This document shows positions 17,118 through 26,057 of a DNA stretch of 64,000 nucleotides, piece by piece. Below the pieces are notes generated by a model, which searched no databases, had not been told where the DNA came from, and worked only from the letters and a program-made list of their open reading frames with translations. The first letter of the stretch is position 1. The number at the start of each line of letters is the position of its first letter. The DNA is from Streptomyces lavendulae subsp. lavendulae (GTDB taxonomy: Bacteria; Actinomycetota; Actinomycetes; Streptomycetales; Streptomycetaceae), in assembly GCF_002803845.1 (NCBI RefSeq), contig NZ_CP024985.1, forward strand, positions 6,521,501 through 6,585,500, in the 5' to 3' direction. The position numbers and the translations under genes were made by a program.

Positions 17118-18701
17118 GTGAAGAGACGTAACCAGTGGTTGGCGGCCCCGCTCGGCGCGGCCACCGCCGCCGCGCTGCTCAGCGGTTGCGGTTCGACCGA
17201 TGGCGCCAACGCCGGCAGCGGCAAGGGCGTGGTCATGGGGATATCCGACAAGGTGAAGTCGACCGACCCGGCCGCGGGCTACGACCCGGGTTCCTGGCTG
17301 CTCTTCAACAACGTCTTCCAGTCGCTGCTCAGCTTCCCCAAGGGCGGCACGACCCCCGAGCCCGACGCCGCGCAGTCCTGCGGCTTCGAGGGTGCCGACA
17401 GCAAGCAGTTCAAGTGCGTCCTGCGCACCGGCCTGAAGTTCAGCAACGGCCACAGCCTCACCTCGAAGGACGTCAAGTTCTCCTTCGAGCGCACGCTGAA
17501 GATCAACGACGACGCGGGCCCGGCCGTCATGCTGTCCTCGATCGCCGGCATCGACACCCCGGACGAGAAGACCGTCGTCTTCCGCCTCAAGACGTCCGAC
17601 GCGACCTTCCCCAGCAAGATCGCATCGGGCGCGGGCTCCATCGTCGACCACGCCGAGTACCCGGCGAACAAGCTCCGCACCGACGGCAAGGCCATCGGCT
17701 CCGGCGTCTACAAGCTGGACTCCATCAACGAGAAGAGCGCCAGCTTCTCCGTCAACGAGTCCTACAGCGGCAAGGCCAAGGCCAAGAACACCGGCGTCAC
17801 GCTGAAGTTCTTCAACGGCGACCAGGCCGGCCTCAAGACGGTCCTGGAGAGCGGCGACGTCGACTTCGCCTTCCGCGGCCTCGCCGCCAAGGACATCGCC
17901 GCCCTCGCCGCCGTCAAGACCGGCGACAACAAGGTCGACGTCGTCCAGGGCACCGGCGCCGAAGTCGAGCACATGGTCTTCAACGTCAACGACCCCGTCG
18001 TCGGCAAGCTCCCGGTGCGCAAGGCCATCGCCTACCTCATCGACCGCGAAGCGCTCGTCAAGGACGTGTACGCGGGCACCGCCGCCCCGCTCTACTCCAT
18101 CGTCCCCGCCGGCATCGCCGGACACACCACCCCCTTCTTCGACCGCTACGGCGGCAGCCCCCAGGTCGAGAAGGCCAAGGCGGTCCTGAAGGCCGCCAAC
18201 ATCACCGGCAAGGTCAAGCTCACCCTGTACTCCACGCCGTCCCGCTACGGCCCCTCCACCGACCAGCAGTTCCAGGTCATCGCCAAGCAGCTCAACGACA
18301 GCGGCCTCTTCGAGGCCGACATGAAGTCCGTCGAGTACGAGCAGTACGAGAAGGACATCCAGGACGGCAAGTACGGCGTCTACGTCAAGGGCTGGGTCCC
18401 CGACTACCCGGACGCCGACAACTTCACGCAGCCGTTCTTCGGCCCGGACAACGTCCTGCACAACAACTACGACAACAAGGAGATCACCGGGACGCTCATC
18501 CCGGCGACCAACACCAAGTCCGACCGCACCGCGGCCAACACGGACTACACCCGTCTCCAGGACATCGTCGCCGACGAGCTCCCGCTCATCCCGCTCTGGC
18601 AGGGCAAGCAGTACGCCGTCACCCGCCAGAACGTCACCGGCCTCCAGTGGTCCCTGGACGCCTCCACGGTCTTCCGCTTCTGGGAGATCAGCAAGGGCTG
18701 A
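17118..18701 (+). CDS. ABC transporter substrate-binding lipoprotein, peptide family 5 (copy 2)
   Basis: A 527-residue paralogue of the preceding gene, matching along its length (KDVKFSFERTLKI, DATFPSKIAS, PDYPDADNFTQPFFGP, LPLIPLWQGKQYAVTR). The signal peptide ends in LLSGC, a good lipobox. The GTG at 17118 has GAAGGA 8 nt upstream. The two open frames are continuous through the gap in one frame, which could mislead an automatic call into a fusion, but the first gene has its own stop at 17046. Tandem duplication followed by divergence is the simplest history. A terminator follows. Confidence 0.9.
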   Translation: MKRRNQWLAAPLGAATAAALLSGCGSTDGANAGSGKGVVMGISDKVKSTDPAAGYDPGSWLLFNNVFQSLLSFPKGGTTPEPDAAQSCGFEGADSKQFKCVLRTGLKFSNGHSLTSKDVKFSFERTLKINDDAGPAVMLSSIAGIDTPDEKTVVFRLKTSDATFPSKIASGAGSIVDHAEYPANKLRTDGKAIGSGVYKLDSINEKSASFSVNESYSGKAKAKNTGVTLKFFNGDQAGLKTVLESGDVDFAFRGLAAKDIAALAAVKTGDNKVDVVQGTGAEVEHMVFNVNDPVVGKLPVRKAIAYLIDREALVKDVYAGTAAPLYSIVPAGIAGHTTPFFDRYGGSPQVEKAKAVLKAANITGKVKLTLYSTPSRYGPSTDQQFQVIAKQLNDSGLFEADMKSVEYEQYEKDIQDGKYGVYVKGWVPDYPDADNFTQPFFGPDNVLHNNYDNKEITGTLIPATNTKSDRTAANTDYTRLQDIVADELPLIPLWQGKQYAVTRQNVTGLQWSLDASTVFRFWEISKG

Positions 18702-18720
18702 CCCGGCCCCGCGCACGACG

Positions 18721-18756
18721 AAGGGCCGGCAGCCGCCCACGCGGCCGCCGGCCCTT
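18721..18756. terminator. Bidirectional hairpin between convergent genes
   Basis: Arms AAGGGCCGGC / GCCGGCCCTT (10 bp) with a 16-nt loop sit between the binding-protein gene (plus) and the response-regulator gene (minus). Confidence 0.75.
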
Positions 18757-18772
18757 CCGCGATCCCGCCCCG

Positions 18773-19444
18773 CTACTGGGCGCCGGGACGCACCAGCCCG
18801 CTCTCGTACGCGTACACCGCCGCCTGCACCCGGTCCCGCAGCCCCAGCTTCGTCAGCACGTGACCCACGTGCGTCTTCACCGTCGTCTCGCTCACGAACA
18901 GGTCCGCCGCGATCTCCGCGTTCGACAACCCCCGGGCCACCAGCTTGAGCACCTCCACCTCGCGCTCCGTCAGCGTCCCCAGCGTGTCCGGCAGACTCTC
19001 CTCACCCGACGGCAGGTGCCCCGCGTACTTGTCCAGCAGCCGCCGCGTGATGCTCGGAGCCAGCATCGCCTCGCCCCCCGCGACCACCCGGATCGCCTGC
19101 ACCAGCTCGTTCGCCGGGGCGTCCTTCAGCAGGAAGCCGCTCGCCCCCGCCCGCAGCGCCTCCACCACGTACTCGTCCAGGTCGAACGTCGTCAGCACCA
19201 GCACCTTCGCCGGCCCGTTCCGCTCCGGACCCGTGATCTGCCGCGTCGCCTCCACCCCGTCCATCCGCGGCATCCGGATGTCCATCAGCACCACGTCGGG
19301 CTGCAGCGCCCGCACCTGGTCCAGCGCCTGCAGACCGTCCCCGGCCTCACCCACCACCACCAGGTCCTGCTCGGCCTCCAGGATCATCCGGAAACCGGTG
19401 CGCAGCAGTGGCTGGTCGTCGACCAGCAGGACGCGGATCGCCAC
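18773..19444 (-). CDS. NarL/LuxR-family response regulator, orphan
   Basis: A 223-residue two-component regulator. The receiver domain (about 1-120) has the acidic pair in LLVDDQ, phospho-acceptor Asp55 in VVLMDIRMP and Lys in GFLLKDAP. The LuxR-type helix-turn-helix (about 155-215) reads LTEREVEVLKLVARGLSNAEIA in part. No histidine kinase gene is beside it, so the partner is elsewhere. The GTG at 19444 has a GAGG site 8 nt upstream; an ATG at 19474 would add 10 residues and cannot be excluded. It follows the RecB-like gene in the same direction. Confidence 0.9.
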   Translation of the reverse strand: MAIRVLLVDDQPLLRTGFRMILEAEQDLVVVGEAGDGLQALDQVRALQPDVVLMDIRMPRMDGVEATRQITGPERNGPAKVLVLTTFDLDEYVVEALRAGASGFLLKDAPANELVQAIRVVAGGEAMLAPSITRRLLDKYAGHLPSGEESLPDTLGTLTEREVEVLKLVARGLSNAEIAADLFVSETTVKTHVGHVLTKLGLRDRVQAAVYAYESGLVRPGAQ

Positions 19445-19509
19445 GGGGTGTACCTCGAATTCGTCGGACGGCATCGGCGGACCCCGCCCATTGTGCCCTG
19501 ACCGGACGA

Positions 19510-20385
19510 TCAGGAACCGGCCGGCCGGTCCGCCCCCGGCCTCGGCGTGATCACCAGCGGATACGCCGGGGGAGTCCCCCCGAACTCCGGACACACCGCC
19601 TGATGATCACACCAGCCGCACAGCTTCGTCGGCCGCGGCCGCCAGTCCCCCGTCTCCGTCGCCTCGCTGATGGCCTCCCACAACGCGTGCAGCTTGCGCT
19701 CCACCCGCTCCAGATCCGCCACCACCGGGTCGTACGTCAGCACGTCCCCACTGCCCAGGTACACCAGCTGCAGCCGCCGCGGCACCACCTGCTTCAGCCG
19801 CCACACCACCAGCGCGTAGAACTTCATCTGGAACAGCGCGCCCTCGGCGTACTCCGGCCGCGGCGCCTTCCCCGTCTTGTAGTCGACGATCCGCACCTCA
19901 CCCGACGGCGCCACATCCACCCGGTCGATGATCCCCCGCAGGCGCAGCCCCGACTCCAGCTCCGTCTCCACGAAGAACTCCCGCTCCACCGGCTCCAGCC
20001 GCGTCGGGTCCTCCAGCGTGAACCACCGCTCCACCAGCGCCTCGGCCTCCGTCAGCCAGCGCGCCAGCCCCGCACCCTCGTCCCCCTCGGGGAACAGCTC
20101 CGCCAGCTCCGGCTTCGCCTGCAGCAACCGGTCCCACTGCCCCGGGACCAGGGCCTTCGCCACCGGCGCCGTCCGCTCCGCCGCGGGATGATCGAAGAGC
20201 CGCTCCAGCACCGCGTGCACCAGCGTGCCCCGCGTCGCCGCCGCACTCGGCTTCTCCGGCAGCTTGTCGATCACCCGGAACCGGTACAGCAGCGGACACT
20301 GCATGAAATCACCCGCCCGCGAAGGCGACAGCGAGGTGGGCCGGGCAGCAGCCGGGGAAGGATCGGCACCGGGGATCGTCGTCAT
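19510..20385 (-). CDS. RecB-family PD-(D/E)XK nuclease with Fe-S-type cysteines
   Basis: A 291-residue Cas4/RecB-type nuclease. The catalytic core includes GIIDRVDV and VDYKTGK (the D-x-K pair). One cysteine near the N-terminus (Cys30 in FMQCPLLYRF) and three near the C-terminus (LCGWCDHQAVCPEF, C-x2-C-x5-C) match the four-cysteine 4Fe-4S staple of AddB/Cas4-like nucleases. No helicase domain is present. There is no CRISPR array nearby, so a DNA-repair role is more likely than Cas4. The ATG at 20385 opens MTTIPGADPS. Same direction as the downstream response regulator. Confidence 0.88.
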   Translation of the reverse strand: MTTIPGADPSPAAARPTSLSPSRAGDFMQCPLLYRFRVIDKLPEKPSAAATRGTLVHAVLERLFDHPAAERTAPVAKALVPGQWDRLLQAKPELAELFPEGDEGAGLARWLTEAEALVERWFTLEDPTRLEPVEREFFVETELESGLRLRGIIDRVDVAPSGEVRIVDYKTGKAPRPEYAEGALFQMKFYALVVWRLKQVVPRRLQLVYLGSGDVLTYDPVVADLERVERKLHALWEAISEATETGDWRPRPTKLCGWCDHQAVCPEFGGTPPAYPLVITPRPGADRPAGS

Positions 20386-20544
20386 GCGGGAAACCCTACG
20401 GCCCACCGCCGACAGCACGCGCATACCATCGACTCCGGCGCCCTCGCACTGCATGATCGGAGCATCACACCGCGCTACCGCACCAAGCGCCCAACCCACG
20501 ACGTGGACCACACTGGAACCACCGGCACCGAACGAAGGACAACC

Positions 20545-21744
20545 GTGGCAGACACCGACGAAACCGGCGAGCGCACGGCCAAGCGCTCCGACCCGGGCGG
20601 CGGGATCCTCATGGGCCGCCCCTTCGGCGTACCCGTCTACGTCTCGCCCAGCTGGTTCCTCGTCGCCGCCCTCATCACCTGGGTCTTCGGCGACCGGCTC
20701 GACCAGGTCCTGCCCGACCTCGGGCCCGCCCGCTACCTCGTCTCCCTCTTCTTCGCCGTCGCCTTCTACGCCTCCGTCCTCGTCCACGAACTCGCGCACA
20801 CCATCGCCGCGCTCCGCTTCAAACTCCCCGTGCGCCGCATCCAGCTCCAGTTCTTCGGCGGAGTCTCCGAGATCGAGAAGGAATCCGAGACACCCGGCCG
20901 CGAATTCGTCCTCGCCTTCGTCGGCCCCCTCCTCTCCCTCGTCCTCGCCGGACTCTTCTACCTCGGCATGAAGGCCGTCGACCCCGCCACCGTCCCCGGC
21001 GTCCTCCTCGCCGGCCTCATGATCTCCAACCTCCTCGTCGCCGCCTTCAACCTCCTGCCCGGCCTCCCCCTCGACGGCGGACGCATGCTCCGCGCCGTCA
21101 TCTGGGGCATCACCGGCAAACCCATGACCGGCACCGTCGCCGCCGCCTGGGTCGGCCGCGGCCTCGCCGTCACCGTCCTCCTCGGCCTCCCCCTGCTCAC
21201 CCACACCGGACTCCTCGGCAACCGCACCCAGGAGATCGGCGGCATGGACACCGTCATGGACGCCCTCCTCGCCGCCATCCTCGCCGCGATCATCTGGACC
21301 GGCGCCGGCAACAGCCTCCGCCTCGCCCGCCTGCGCGAACACCTCCCCGAACTCCAGGCCCGCGCCCTCACCCGCCGCGCCATCCCCGTCGAGAACGCCA
21401 CCCCGCTCTCCGAGGCCCTCCGCCGCGCCAACGAAGCAGGAGCCCGCGCCCTCGTCGTCGTCGACGGCCACGGCGACCCCACCGCCATCGTCCGCGAGAC
21501 CGCCATCGCCTCCGTCCCCGAACACCGCCGCCCCTGGGTCGCCGTCAGCACCCTCGCCCAGGACCTCACCGACGGCATGAAGGTTTCAGCCGAGCTCACC
21601 GGCGAAGAACTCCTCGACCACCTCCGCACCACCCCCGCCAGCGAATACCTCGTCCTCGAAACCACCGGCGAGATCTACGGCGTCCTGTCCACCCTCGACG
21701 TCGAGAAGGCCTTCGTGAAGGCCATGGCGCGGCCCCAGTCCTGA
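20545..21744 (+). CDS. M50 family site-2-protease-like zinc metalloprotease with CBS region
   Basis: A 399-residue membrane protein of the S2P/RIP class. The zinc site HELAH is at residues 81-85 in a transmembrane helix, and the third-ligand motif LLPGLPLDGGRML appears near residue 180. About six hydrophobic segments occupy residues 25-250. The C-terminal 130 residues look like a CBS-pair regulatory region (ending VLSTLDVEKAF). The GTG start has GAAGGAC upstream. Intramembrane cleavage of an unknown anti-sigma factor or membrane regulator is the usual role. It sits immediately before trmI, an order common in actinobacterial proteasome loci. Confidence 0.9.
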   Translation: MADTDETGERTAKRSDPGGGILMGRPFGVPVYVSPSWFLVAALITWVFGDRLDQVLPDLGPARYLVSLFFAVAFYASVLVHELAHTIAALRFKLPVRRIQLQFFGGVSEIEKESETPGREFVLAFVGPLLSLVLAGLFYLGMKAVDPATVPGVLLAGLMISNLLVAAFNLLPGLPLDGGRMLRAVIWGITGKPMTGTVAAAWVGRGLAVTVLLGLPLLTHTGLLGNRTQEIGGMDTVMDALLAAILAAIIWTGAGNSLRLARLREHLPELQARALTRRAIPVENATPLSEALRRANEAGARALVVVDGHGDPTAIVRETAIASVPEHRRPWVAVSTLAQDLTDGMKVSAELTGEELLDHLRTTPASEYLVLETTGEIYGVLSTLDVEKAFVKAMARPQS

Positions 21745-21750
21745 AGCCAA

Positions 21751-21756
21751 TACACT
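21751..21756 (+). promoter_or_regulatory. -10-like box TACACT before trmI, probable leaderless promoter
   Basis: TACACT is followed by exactly 6 nt and the ATG at 21763, with no ribosome site visible. Confidence 0.5.
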
Positions 21757-21762
21757 GGTCAC

Positions 21763-22659
21763 ATGTCCGAACCGACCGGTGCCGCCCGCCGACGCGGGCC
21801 CTTCGAGGTCGGGGACCAGGTTCAGCTCACCGACCCCAAGGGCCGCCACTACACGTTCACGCTCGAAGCCGGGAAGAATTTCCACACCCACAAGGGTTCC
21901 TTCCCGCACGACGAGCTGATCGGTGCTCCCGAGGGCAGTGTTGTCCGCACCACGGGCAACGTCGCGTACCTCGCGCTGCGCCCCCTGCTCCCCGACTATG
22001 TCCTGTCCATGCCCCGCGGCGCCGCCGTGGTCTACCCCAAGGACGCGGGCCAGATCCTGGCCTTCGCCGACATCTTCCCCGGCGCCCGCGTCGTGGAAGC
22101 AGGAGTGGGCTCCGGCTCCCTGAGCAGCTTCCTGCTGCGCGCCATCGGCGACCAGGGCATGCTCCACAGCTACGAGCGCCGCGCGGACTTCGCCGAGATC
22201 GCCACCGCCAACGTCGAACGCTACTTCGGCGGCCCCCACCCCGCGTGGCAGCTGACCGTGGGCGACCTCCAGGACAACCTGTCCGACACCGACGTCGACC
22301 GCGTGATCCTCGACATGCTCGCCCCCTGGGAGTGCCTGGAGGCCGTCTCCAAGGCCCTCGTCCCCGGCGGCATCCTCTGCTGCTACGTGGCCACCACCAC
22401 CCAGCTCTCGCGCACCGTCGAGTCCATCCGCGAATTCGGCTGCTACGCCGAACCGCAGCCGTGGGAATCGATGATCCGCAACTGGCACGTCGAGGGCCTC
22501 GCCGTCCGCCCGGACCACCGGATGATCGGCCACACCGGCTTCCTCGTCACCGCCCGGCGCCTCGCCGACGGCGTCGAGCCCCCCATGCGCCGCCGCCGCC
22601 CCTCCAAGGGCGCCTACGGCGAGGACTACGACGGCCCCGGCAGCGACCGCTCCGCCTAG
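21763..22659 (+). CDS. trmI: tRNA (adenine-N1)-methyltransferase (m1A58)
   Basis: A 298-residue SAM-dependent methyltransferase forming 1-methyladenosine at position 58 of the tRNA T-loop. The N-terminal beta domain (about 1-75) precedes a Rossmann methyltransferase domain with VVEAGVGSGSLSSFLLRAIG as the SAM-binding loop and DRVILDMLAPWE as motif IV. The C-terminal tail is basic then acidic. The length fits actinobacterial TrmI (about 280-300). It is 18 bp from the M50 protease stop, and its downstream end is a very strong hairpin. Confidence 0.94.
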   Translation: MSEPTGAARRRGPFEVGDQVQLTDPKGRHYTFTLEAGKNFHTHKGSFPHDELIGAPEGSVVRTTGNVAYLALRPLLPDYVLSMPRGAAVVYPKDAGQILAFADIFPGARVVEAGVGSGSLSSFLLRAIGDQGMLHSYERRADFAEIATANVERYFGGPHPAWQLTVGDLQDNLSDTDVDRVILDMLAPWECLEAVSKALVPGGILCCYVATTTQLSRTVESIREFGCYAEPQPWESMIRNWHVEGLAVRPDHRMIGHTGFLVTARRLADGVEPPMRRRRPSKGAYGEDYDGPGSDRSA

Positions 22660-22685
22660 GCCCCGCCCTCACGCCCAACACGAAA

Positions 22686-22734
22686 GCGCTGTGGCGCAGT
22701 TCCCCGGACCACCCGGAGAACTGCGCCACAGCGC
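22686..22734 (+). terminator. Long perfect hairpin after trmI
   Basis: Two 17-nt arms (GCGCTGTGGCGCAGTTC and its complement) enclose 15 nt, extended by AAA/TTTT-type flanks (CGAAA...CCTTTTCG). One of the longest perfect stems in the window and followed by a short T-run. Confidence 0.85.
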
Positions 22735-22841
22735 CTTTTCGTTGCACCCGGGACACCGACCCGGACCCGGCCGTTCCACCCCGGTGTGAGGTATGGCACG
22801 ATGCTGGCTCCCCGTCACCCTTCGCACAGGAGACACCCCGC

Positions 22842-23438
22842 GTGCTGCACAGCCCCACCCCGCCGAACCCGGCACTGGACGTCCTGGCGCACCACCACAC
22901 CCGACCCGTCCACTGGGTCGCCACCGCCTGCGCCATGGCGGCCGTCATAGCCGGCGCGGGACTGCTCCAGCCGGACCGGGCCACCGGGGCCACCCCCGGC
23001 CCCACCGCCGCGAGCGGCCCGCCGGCCACCGCCCCCGACGCGCACGCCGTCACCTACCCCCTCGACTGCAAGGGGGCCCCGCAGGCCGTCACGGACACCG
23101 CCGAAGGCGACCTCGACGGCGACGGCAACCCCGAGACGGTCGCCGCCGTACGCTGCGACGCCGGCTCCGGCACCCCGCCCCACGCGATCTACGTACTCGC
23201 CCGGGGCAAGGAAGCGGGCGCCGCCCCCCGCGTCGTCGCCACCCTCCTCGACGCCGCCCGACGGCAGACCGCCACCGAACTCACGGTGAGCGACGGAACC
23301 GTCACCGCCCGTCTCCTCGGCTACTCCTCGCCCTCGGTCCCGCGCTACAGCCCGGACGTGAAGCAGCTCGCCAAGTGGCGCTGGACCGGCGGGAAATTCC
23401 GCCAGGAGCTGACGGACTCGTCCGTCACACGTGTTTGA
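22842..23438 (+). CDS. Secreted/membrane-anchored hypothetical protein with a DxDGDG repeat
   Basis: A 198-residue protein of unknown function. A hydrophobic segment (about residues 23-42, WVATACAMAAVIAGAGLL) preceded by His/Arg looks like a signal peptide or anchor. The mature part holds DLDGDGNPETVAAVRC, a calcium-binding-like FG-GAP/EF-hand loop, plus two cysteines likely to pair. The GTG at 22842 has an AGGAG site. It converges on the ferredoxin gene with a 4-bp gap. Similar small secreted proteins occur beside arc in Streptomyces, from memory. Confidence 0.75.
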   Translation: MLHSPTPPNPALDVLAHHHTRPVHWVATACAMAAVIAGAGLLQPDRATGATPGPTAASGPPATAPDAHAVTYPLDCKGAPQAVTDTAEGDLDGDGNPETVAAVRCDAGSGTPPHAIYVLARGKEAGAAPRVVATLLDAARRQTATELTVSDGTVTARLLGYSSPSVPRYSPDVKQLAKWRWTGGKFRQELTDSSVTRV

Positions 23439-23442
23439 AGCG

Positions 23443-23763
23443 TCACTCCGCGTCCGGGCCGTACACCTCGACCCTGTCCGAAACGCGCCTTACGTGAATG
23501 CAGTCACCCGGACATTCCTTCGCCGAGTCGACCACGTCCTGGAGCAGCGTCAGCGGAACCGGAGTGGTCGCCCCCGCGTCCTGCAGCAGCTCGTCCTCCG
23601 GGCTCTTCACGTACGCCAGACCATCGATGTCCAGCTCGAACACCTCCGGCGCGTACTGCACGCAGATGCCGTCCCCGGTGCAGAGGTCCTGATCGATCCA
23701 GACCTCCAGCGGCTCCCCGGCCTCACCGGTACCGCCCGTCGGGGCCTCCTGCTGCACGGTCAT
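23443..23763 (-). CDS. Ferredoxin
   Basis: A 106-residue small acidic ferredoxin with cysteines in LCTGDGIC (C-x5-C) and KECPGDCIHV, the pattern of actinobacterial 3Fe-4S/4Fe-4S single-cluster ferredoxins. The N-terminal 18 residues are a Gln/Glu/Gly-rich lead. The ATG at 23763 has an AGGAGAT site. It is divergent from arc across 264 bp, so the two may share a regulatory region. Its redox partner is unknown; no P450 gene is nearby. Confidence 0.9.
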   Translation of the reverse strand: MTVQQEAPTGGTGEAGEPLEVWIDQDLCTGDGICVQYAPEVFELDIDGLAYVKSPEDELLQDAGATTPVPLTLLQDVVDSAKECPGDCIHVRRVSDRVEVYGPDAE

Positions 23764-24027
23764 ATCTCCTGCCGTTTCCTGCCCTGAGTGATCCGTCCCG
23801 GACACAACTCGCGACAAGTCGCGCGAGCCCTGACGGGTGTTGAACAGTTCGACCTTACAACCGGCTGCTTTCCGATGTTGAAGGGTGGGTATTTCCCTGG
23901 CGTGAGGGAGTACGCAAGGGTGAAGATCGGACACACCTCTACCGTCTTTGTGATCTAGGGGTTTCAATCACCACCAGCCCAGGTAGGGTCAGGAAGCGTC
24001 CAGCTCCCCTTGGAGGAGGTGAGGACC

Positions 24028-25794
24028 GTGGCAGCCCACGACGACGACATCAACCGCGGCATCCGGCCCGGGCGAGGGTCTGAGGACCCCGCTGGCCAGG
24101 TTGCCTATCTAGAGCAGGAAATCGCCGTCCTGCGACGCAAGCTCGCCGACTCTCCGCGTCACACGAGGATTCTCGAAGAGCGGATCGTCGAGCTCCAGAC
24201 GAATCTGGCAGGCGTCTCCGCGCAGAACGAACGACTGGCGAATACCCTCCGTGAGGCCCGCGACCAGATCGTGGCCCTCAAGGAAGAGGTCGACCGGCTC
24301 GCACAGCCGCCGGCCGGCTTCGGTGTCTTCCTGCAGGCCAACGAGGACGGCACCGTCGACATCTTCACCGGAGGACGCAAGCTCCGCGTGAACGTGAGCC
24401 CCAGCGTCGACCCGGAAGACCTCCGGCGCGGCCAGGAGGTCATGCTCAACGAAGCGCTCAACGTGGTCGAGGCCATGGAGTTCGAGCGCGCCGGCGACAT
24501 CGTCACCCTCAAGGAGATCCTGGAGGACGGCGAGCGCGCCCTGGTGGTCGGGCACACCGACGAGGAAAGGGTGGTGAGGCTCGCCGAGCCGCTCCTGGAC
24601 ATCACCATCCGCCCCGGCGACGCCCTGCTGCTGGAGCCCCGCTCCGGCTACGTCTACGAAGTGGTCCCCAAGAGCGAGGTCGAAGAACTCGTCCTCGAAG
24701 AGGTCCCGGACATCGACTACGACAAGATCGGCGGCCTGGGCGACCAGATCGAGCTGATCCGCGACGCCGTCGAGCTCCCCTACCTCTACCCCGACCTCTT
24801 CAAGGAGCACGAACTGCGGCCCCCGAAGGGCATCCTGCTGTACGGCCCTCCCGGCTGCGGCAAGACGCTCATCGCCAAGGCCGTGGCCAACTCCCTTGCC
24901 AAGAAGGTCGCCGAGGTGACCGGCCAGCCCGCCGGGAAGTCCTACTTCCTGAACATCAAGGGCCCCGAACTCCTCAACAAGTACGTCGGCGAGACCGAGC
25001 GGCACATCCGCCTCGTCTTCCAGCGTGCCCGCGAGAAGGCCAGCGAGGGCACCCCCGTCATCGTCTTCTTCGACGAGATGGAGTCCCTCTTCCGCACCCG
25101 CGGATCCGGCGTCAGCTCGGACGTGGAGAACACCATCGTCCCCCAGCTGCTCGCCGAGATCGACGGCGTGGAGGGCCTGGAGAACGTCATCGTCATCGGC
25201 GCCTCCAACCGCGAGGACATGATCGACCCGGCCATCCTGCGCCCCGGCCGCCTCGACGTGAAGATCAAGATCGAGCGCCCGGACGCGGAGGCCGCGAAGG
25301 ACATCTTCGCCAAGTACCTCAAGGCCTCGCTGCCCCTGCACACGGACGACCTGTCCGAACACCAGGGCTCCACGGCCGGCACCGTCCACAGCATGATCCA
25401 GACCGTCGTCGAGCAGATGTACGCCGAAACCGAGGAAAACCGCTTCCTTGAGGTCACGTACGCCAACGGCGACAAGGAAGTCCTGTACTTCAAGGACTTC
25501 AACTCGGGCGCGATGATCCAGAACATCGTCGACCGCGCGAAGAAAATGGCGATCAAGGCCTTCCTGGAGCACAACCAGAAGGGCCTGCGCGTCTCCCACC
25601 TCCTCCAGGCCTGCGTGGACGAGTTCAAGGAGAACGAGGACCTGCCGAACACCACCAACCCGGACGACTGGGCCCGAATCTCCGGAAAGAAGGGCGAGCG
25701 GATCGTATTCATCCGCACCCTCGTCACCGGAAAGCAGGGCGCGGACACCGGACGCTCCATCGACACGGTGGCGAATACCGGCCAGTACCTCTGA
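24028..25794 (+). CDS. arc: Proteasome-associated AAA ATPase (ARC/Mpa)
   Basis: A 588-residue hexameric unfoldase that recognises pupylated proteins and threads them into the 20S proteasome. An N-terminal coiled coil (about 28-90, which binds Pup) precedes OB domains (about 95-235). The AAA domain has Walker A GPPGCGKT at 273-280 and Walker B VIVFFDEMES. The C-terminus ends QYL, the docking tail for the proteasome alpha ring. I chose the GTG at 24028 with AGGAGG upstream; GTG 24019 and TTG 24010 are in-frame alternatives. A TAGGGT box at 23984 may be its promoter. It is followed by a strong terminator. Confidence 0.95.
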   Translation: MAAHDDDINRGIRPGRGSEDPAGQVAYLEQEIAVLRRKLADSPRHTRILEERIVELQTNLAGVSAQNERLANTLREARDQIVALKEEVDRLAQPPAGFGVFLQANEDGTVDIFTGGRKLRVNVSPSVDPEDLRRGQEVMLNEALNVVEAMEFERAGDIVTLKEILEDGERALVVGHTDEERVVRLAEPLLDITIRPGDALLLEPRSGYVYEVVPKSEVEELVLEEVPDIDYDKIGGLGDQIELIRDAVELPYLYPDLFKEHELRPPKGILLYGPPGCGKTLIAKAVANSLAKKVAEVTGQPAGKSYFLNIKGPELLNKYVGETERHIRLVFQRAREKASEGTPVIVFFDEMESLFRTRGSGVSSDVENTIVPQLLAEIDGVEGLENVIVIGASNREDMIDPAILRPGRLDVKIKIERPDAEAAKDIFAKYLKASLPLHTDDLSEHQGSTAGTVHSMIQTVVEQMYAETEENRFLEVTYANGDKEVLYFKDFNSGAMIQNIVDRAKKMAIKAFLEHNQKGLRVSHLLQACVDEFKENEDLPNTTNPDDWARISGKKGERIVFIRTLVTGKQGADTGRSIDTVANTGQYL

Positions 25795-25804
25795 CCGAGC
25801 GGGG

Positions 25805-25839
25805 CGGCTGCGGGTGCCCTCACCGGGCACCCGCAGCCG
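25805..25839 (+). terminator. Terminator after arc
   Basis: Perfect 15-bp arms CGGCTGCGGGTGCCC / GGGCACCCGCAGCCG with a 5-nt loop, followed by ACTGCTTTACC. It separates arc from the dop-pup-prc unit. Confidence 0.85.
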
Positions 25840-25935
25840 ACTGCTTTACCCCCGGCATTGCCGCCCGCCCTTTTCGGCCGGTGACAGGGCAAAGTCAATG
25901 ACTGAAATGATCTCCCCACCAGCGCGGAGTGGTTC

Positions 25936-25941
25936 TAGGCT
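25936..25941 (+). promoter_or_regulatory. -10-like box TAGGCT upstream of dop
   Basis: TAGGCT in the 263-bp arc/dop gap would place the start of transcription near 25948 and leave a 5' leader of about 110 nt before the dop ATG at 26058. No good -35 is visible. Confidence 0.35.
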
Positions 25942-26057
25942 CTTCCGTACCGCCTCCTCCGCAGTGCGGGGACGGACACCGCACATGACCCACCGGAGAA
26001 CAAGCGGTACTTGAGCGCCGCTCCCGAACGGGAGCGCCGCCGGGCAAGGAGGGCCGC

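Noticed and set aside
15408..18701. Apparent 1097-residue fusion over both binding-protein genes
   Set aside because: The 5' part of this frame is a shadow of copy 1, which has its own frame and stop at 17046; only the part from 17118 is a gene.
19510..20385. Cas4 of a CRISPR system
   Set aside because: No repeats, spacers or other cas genes were seen anywhere in the window.
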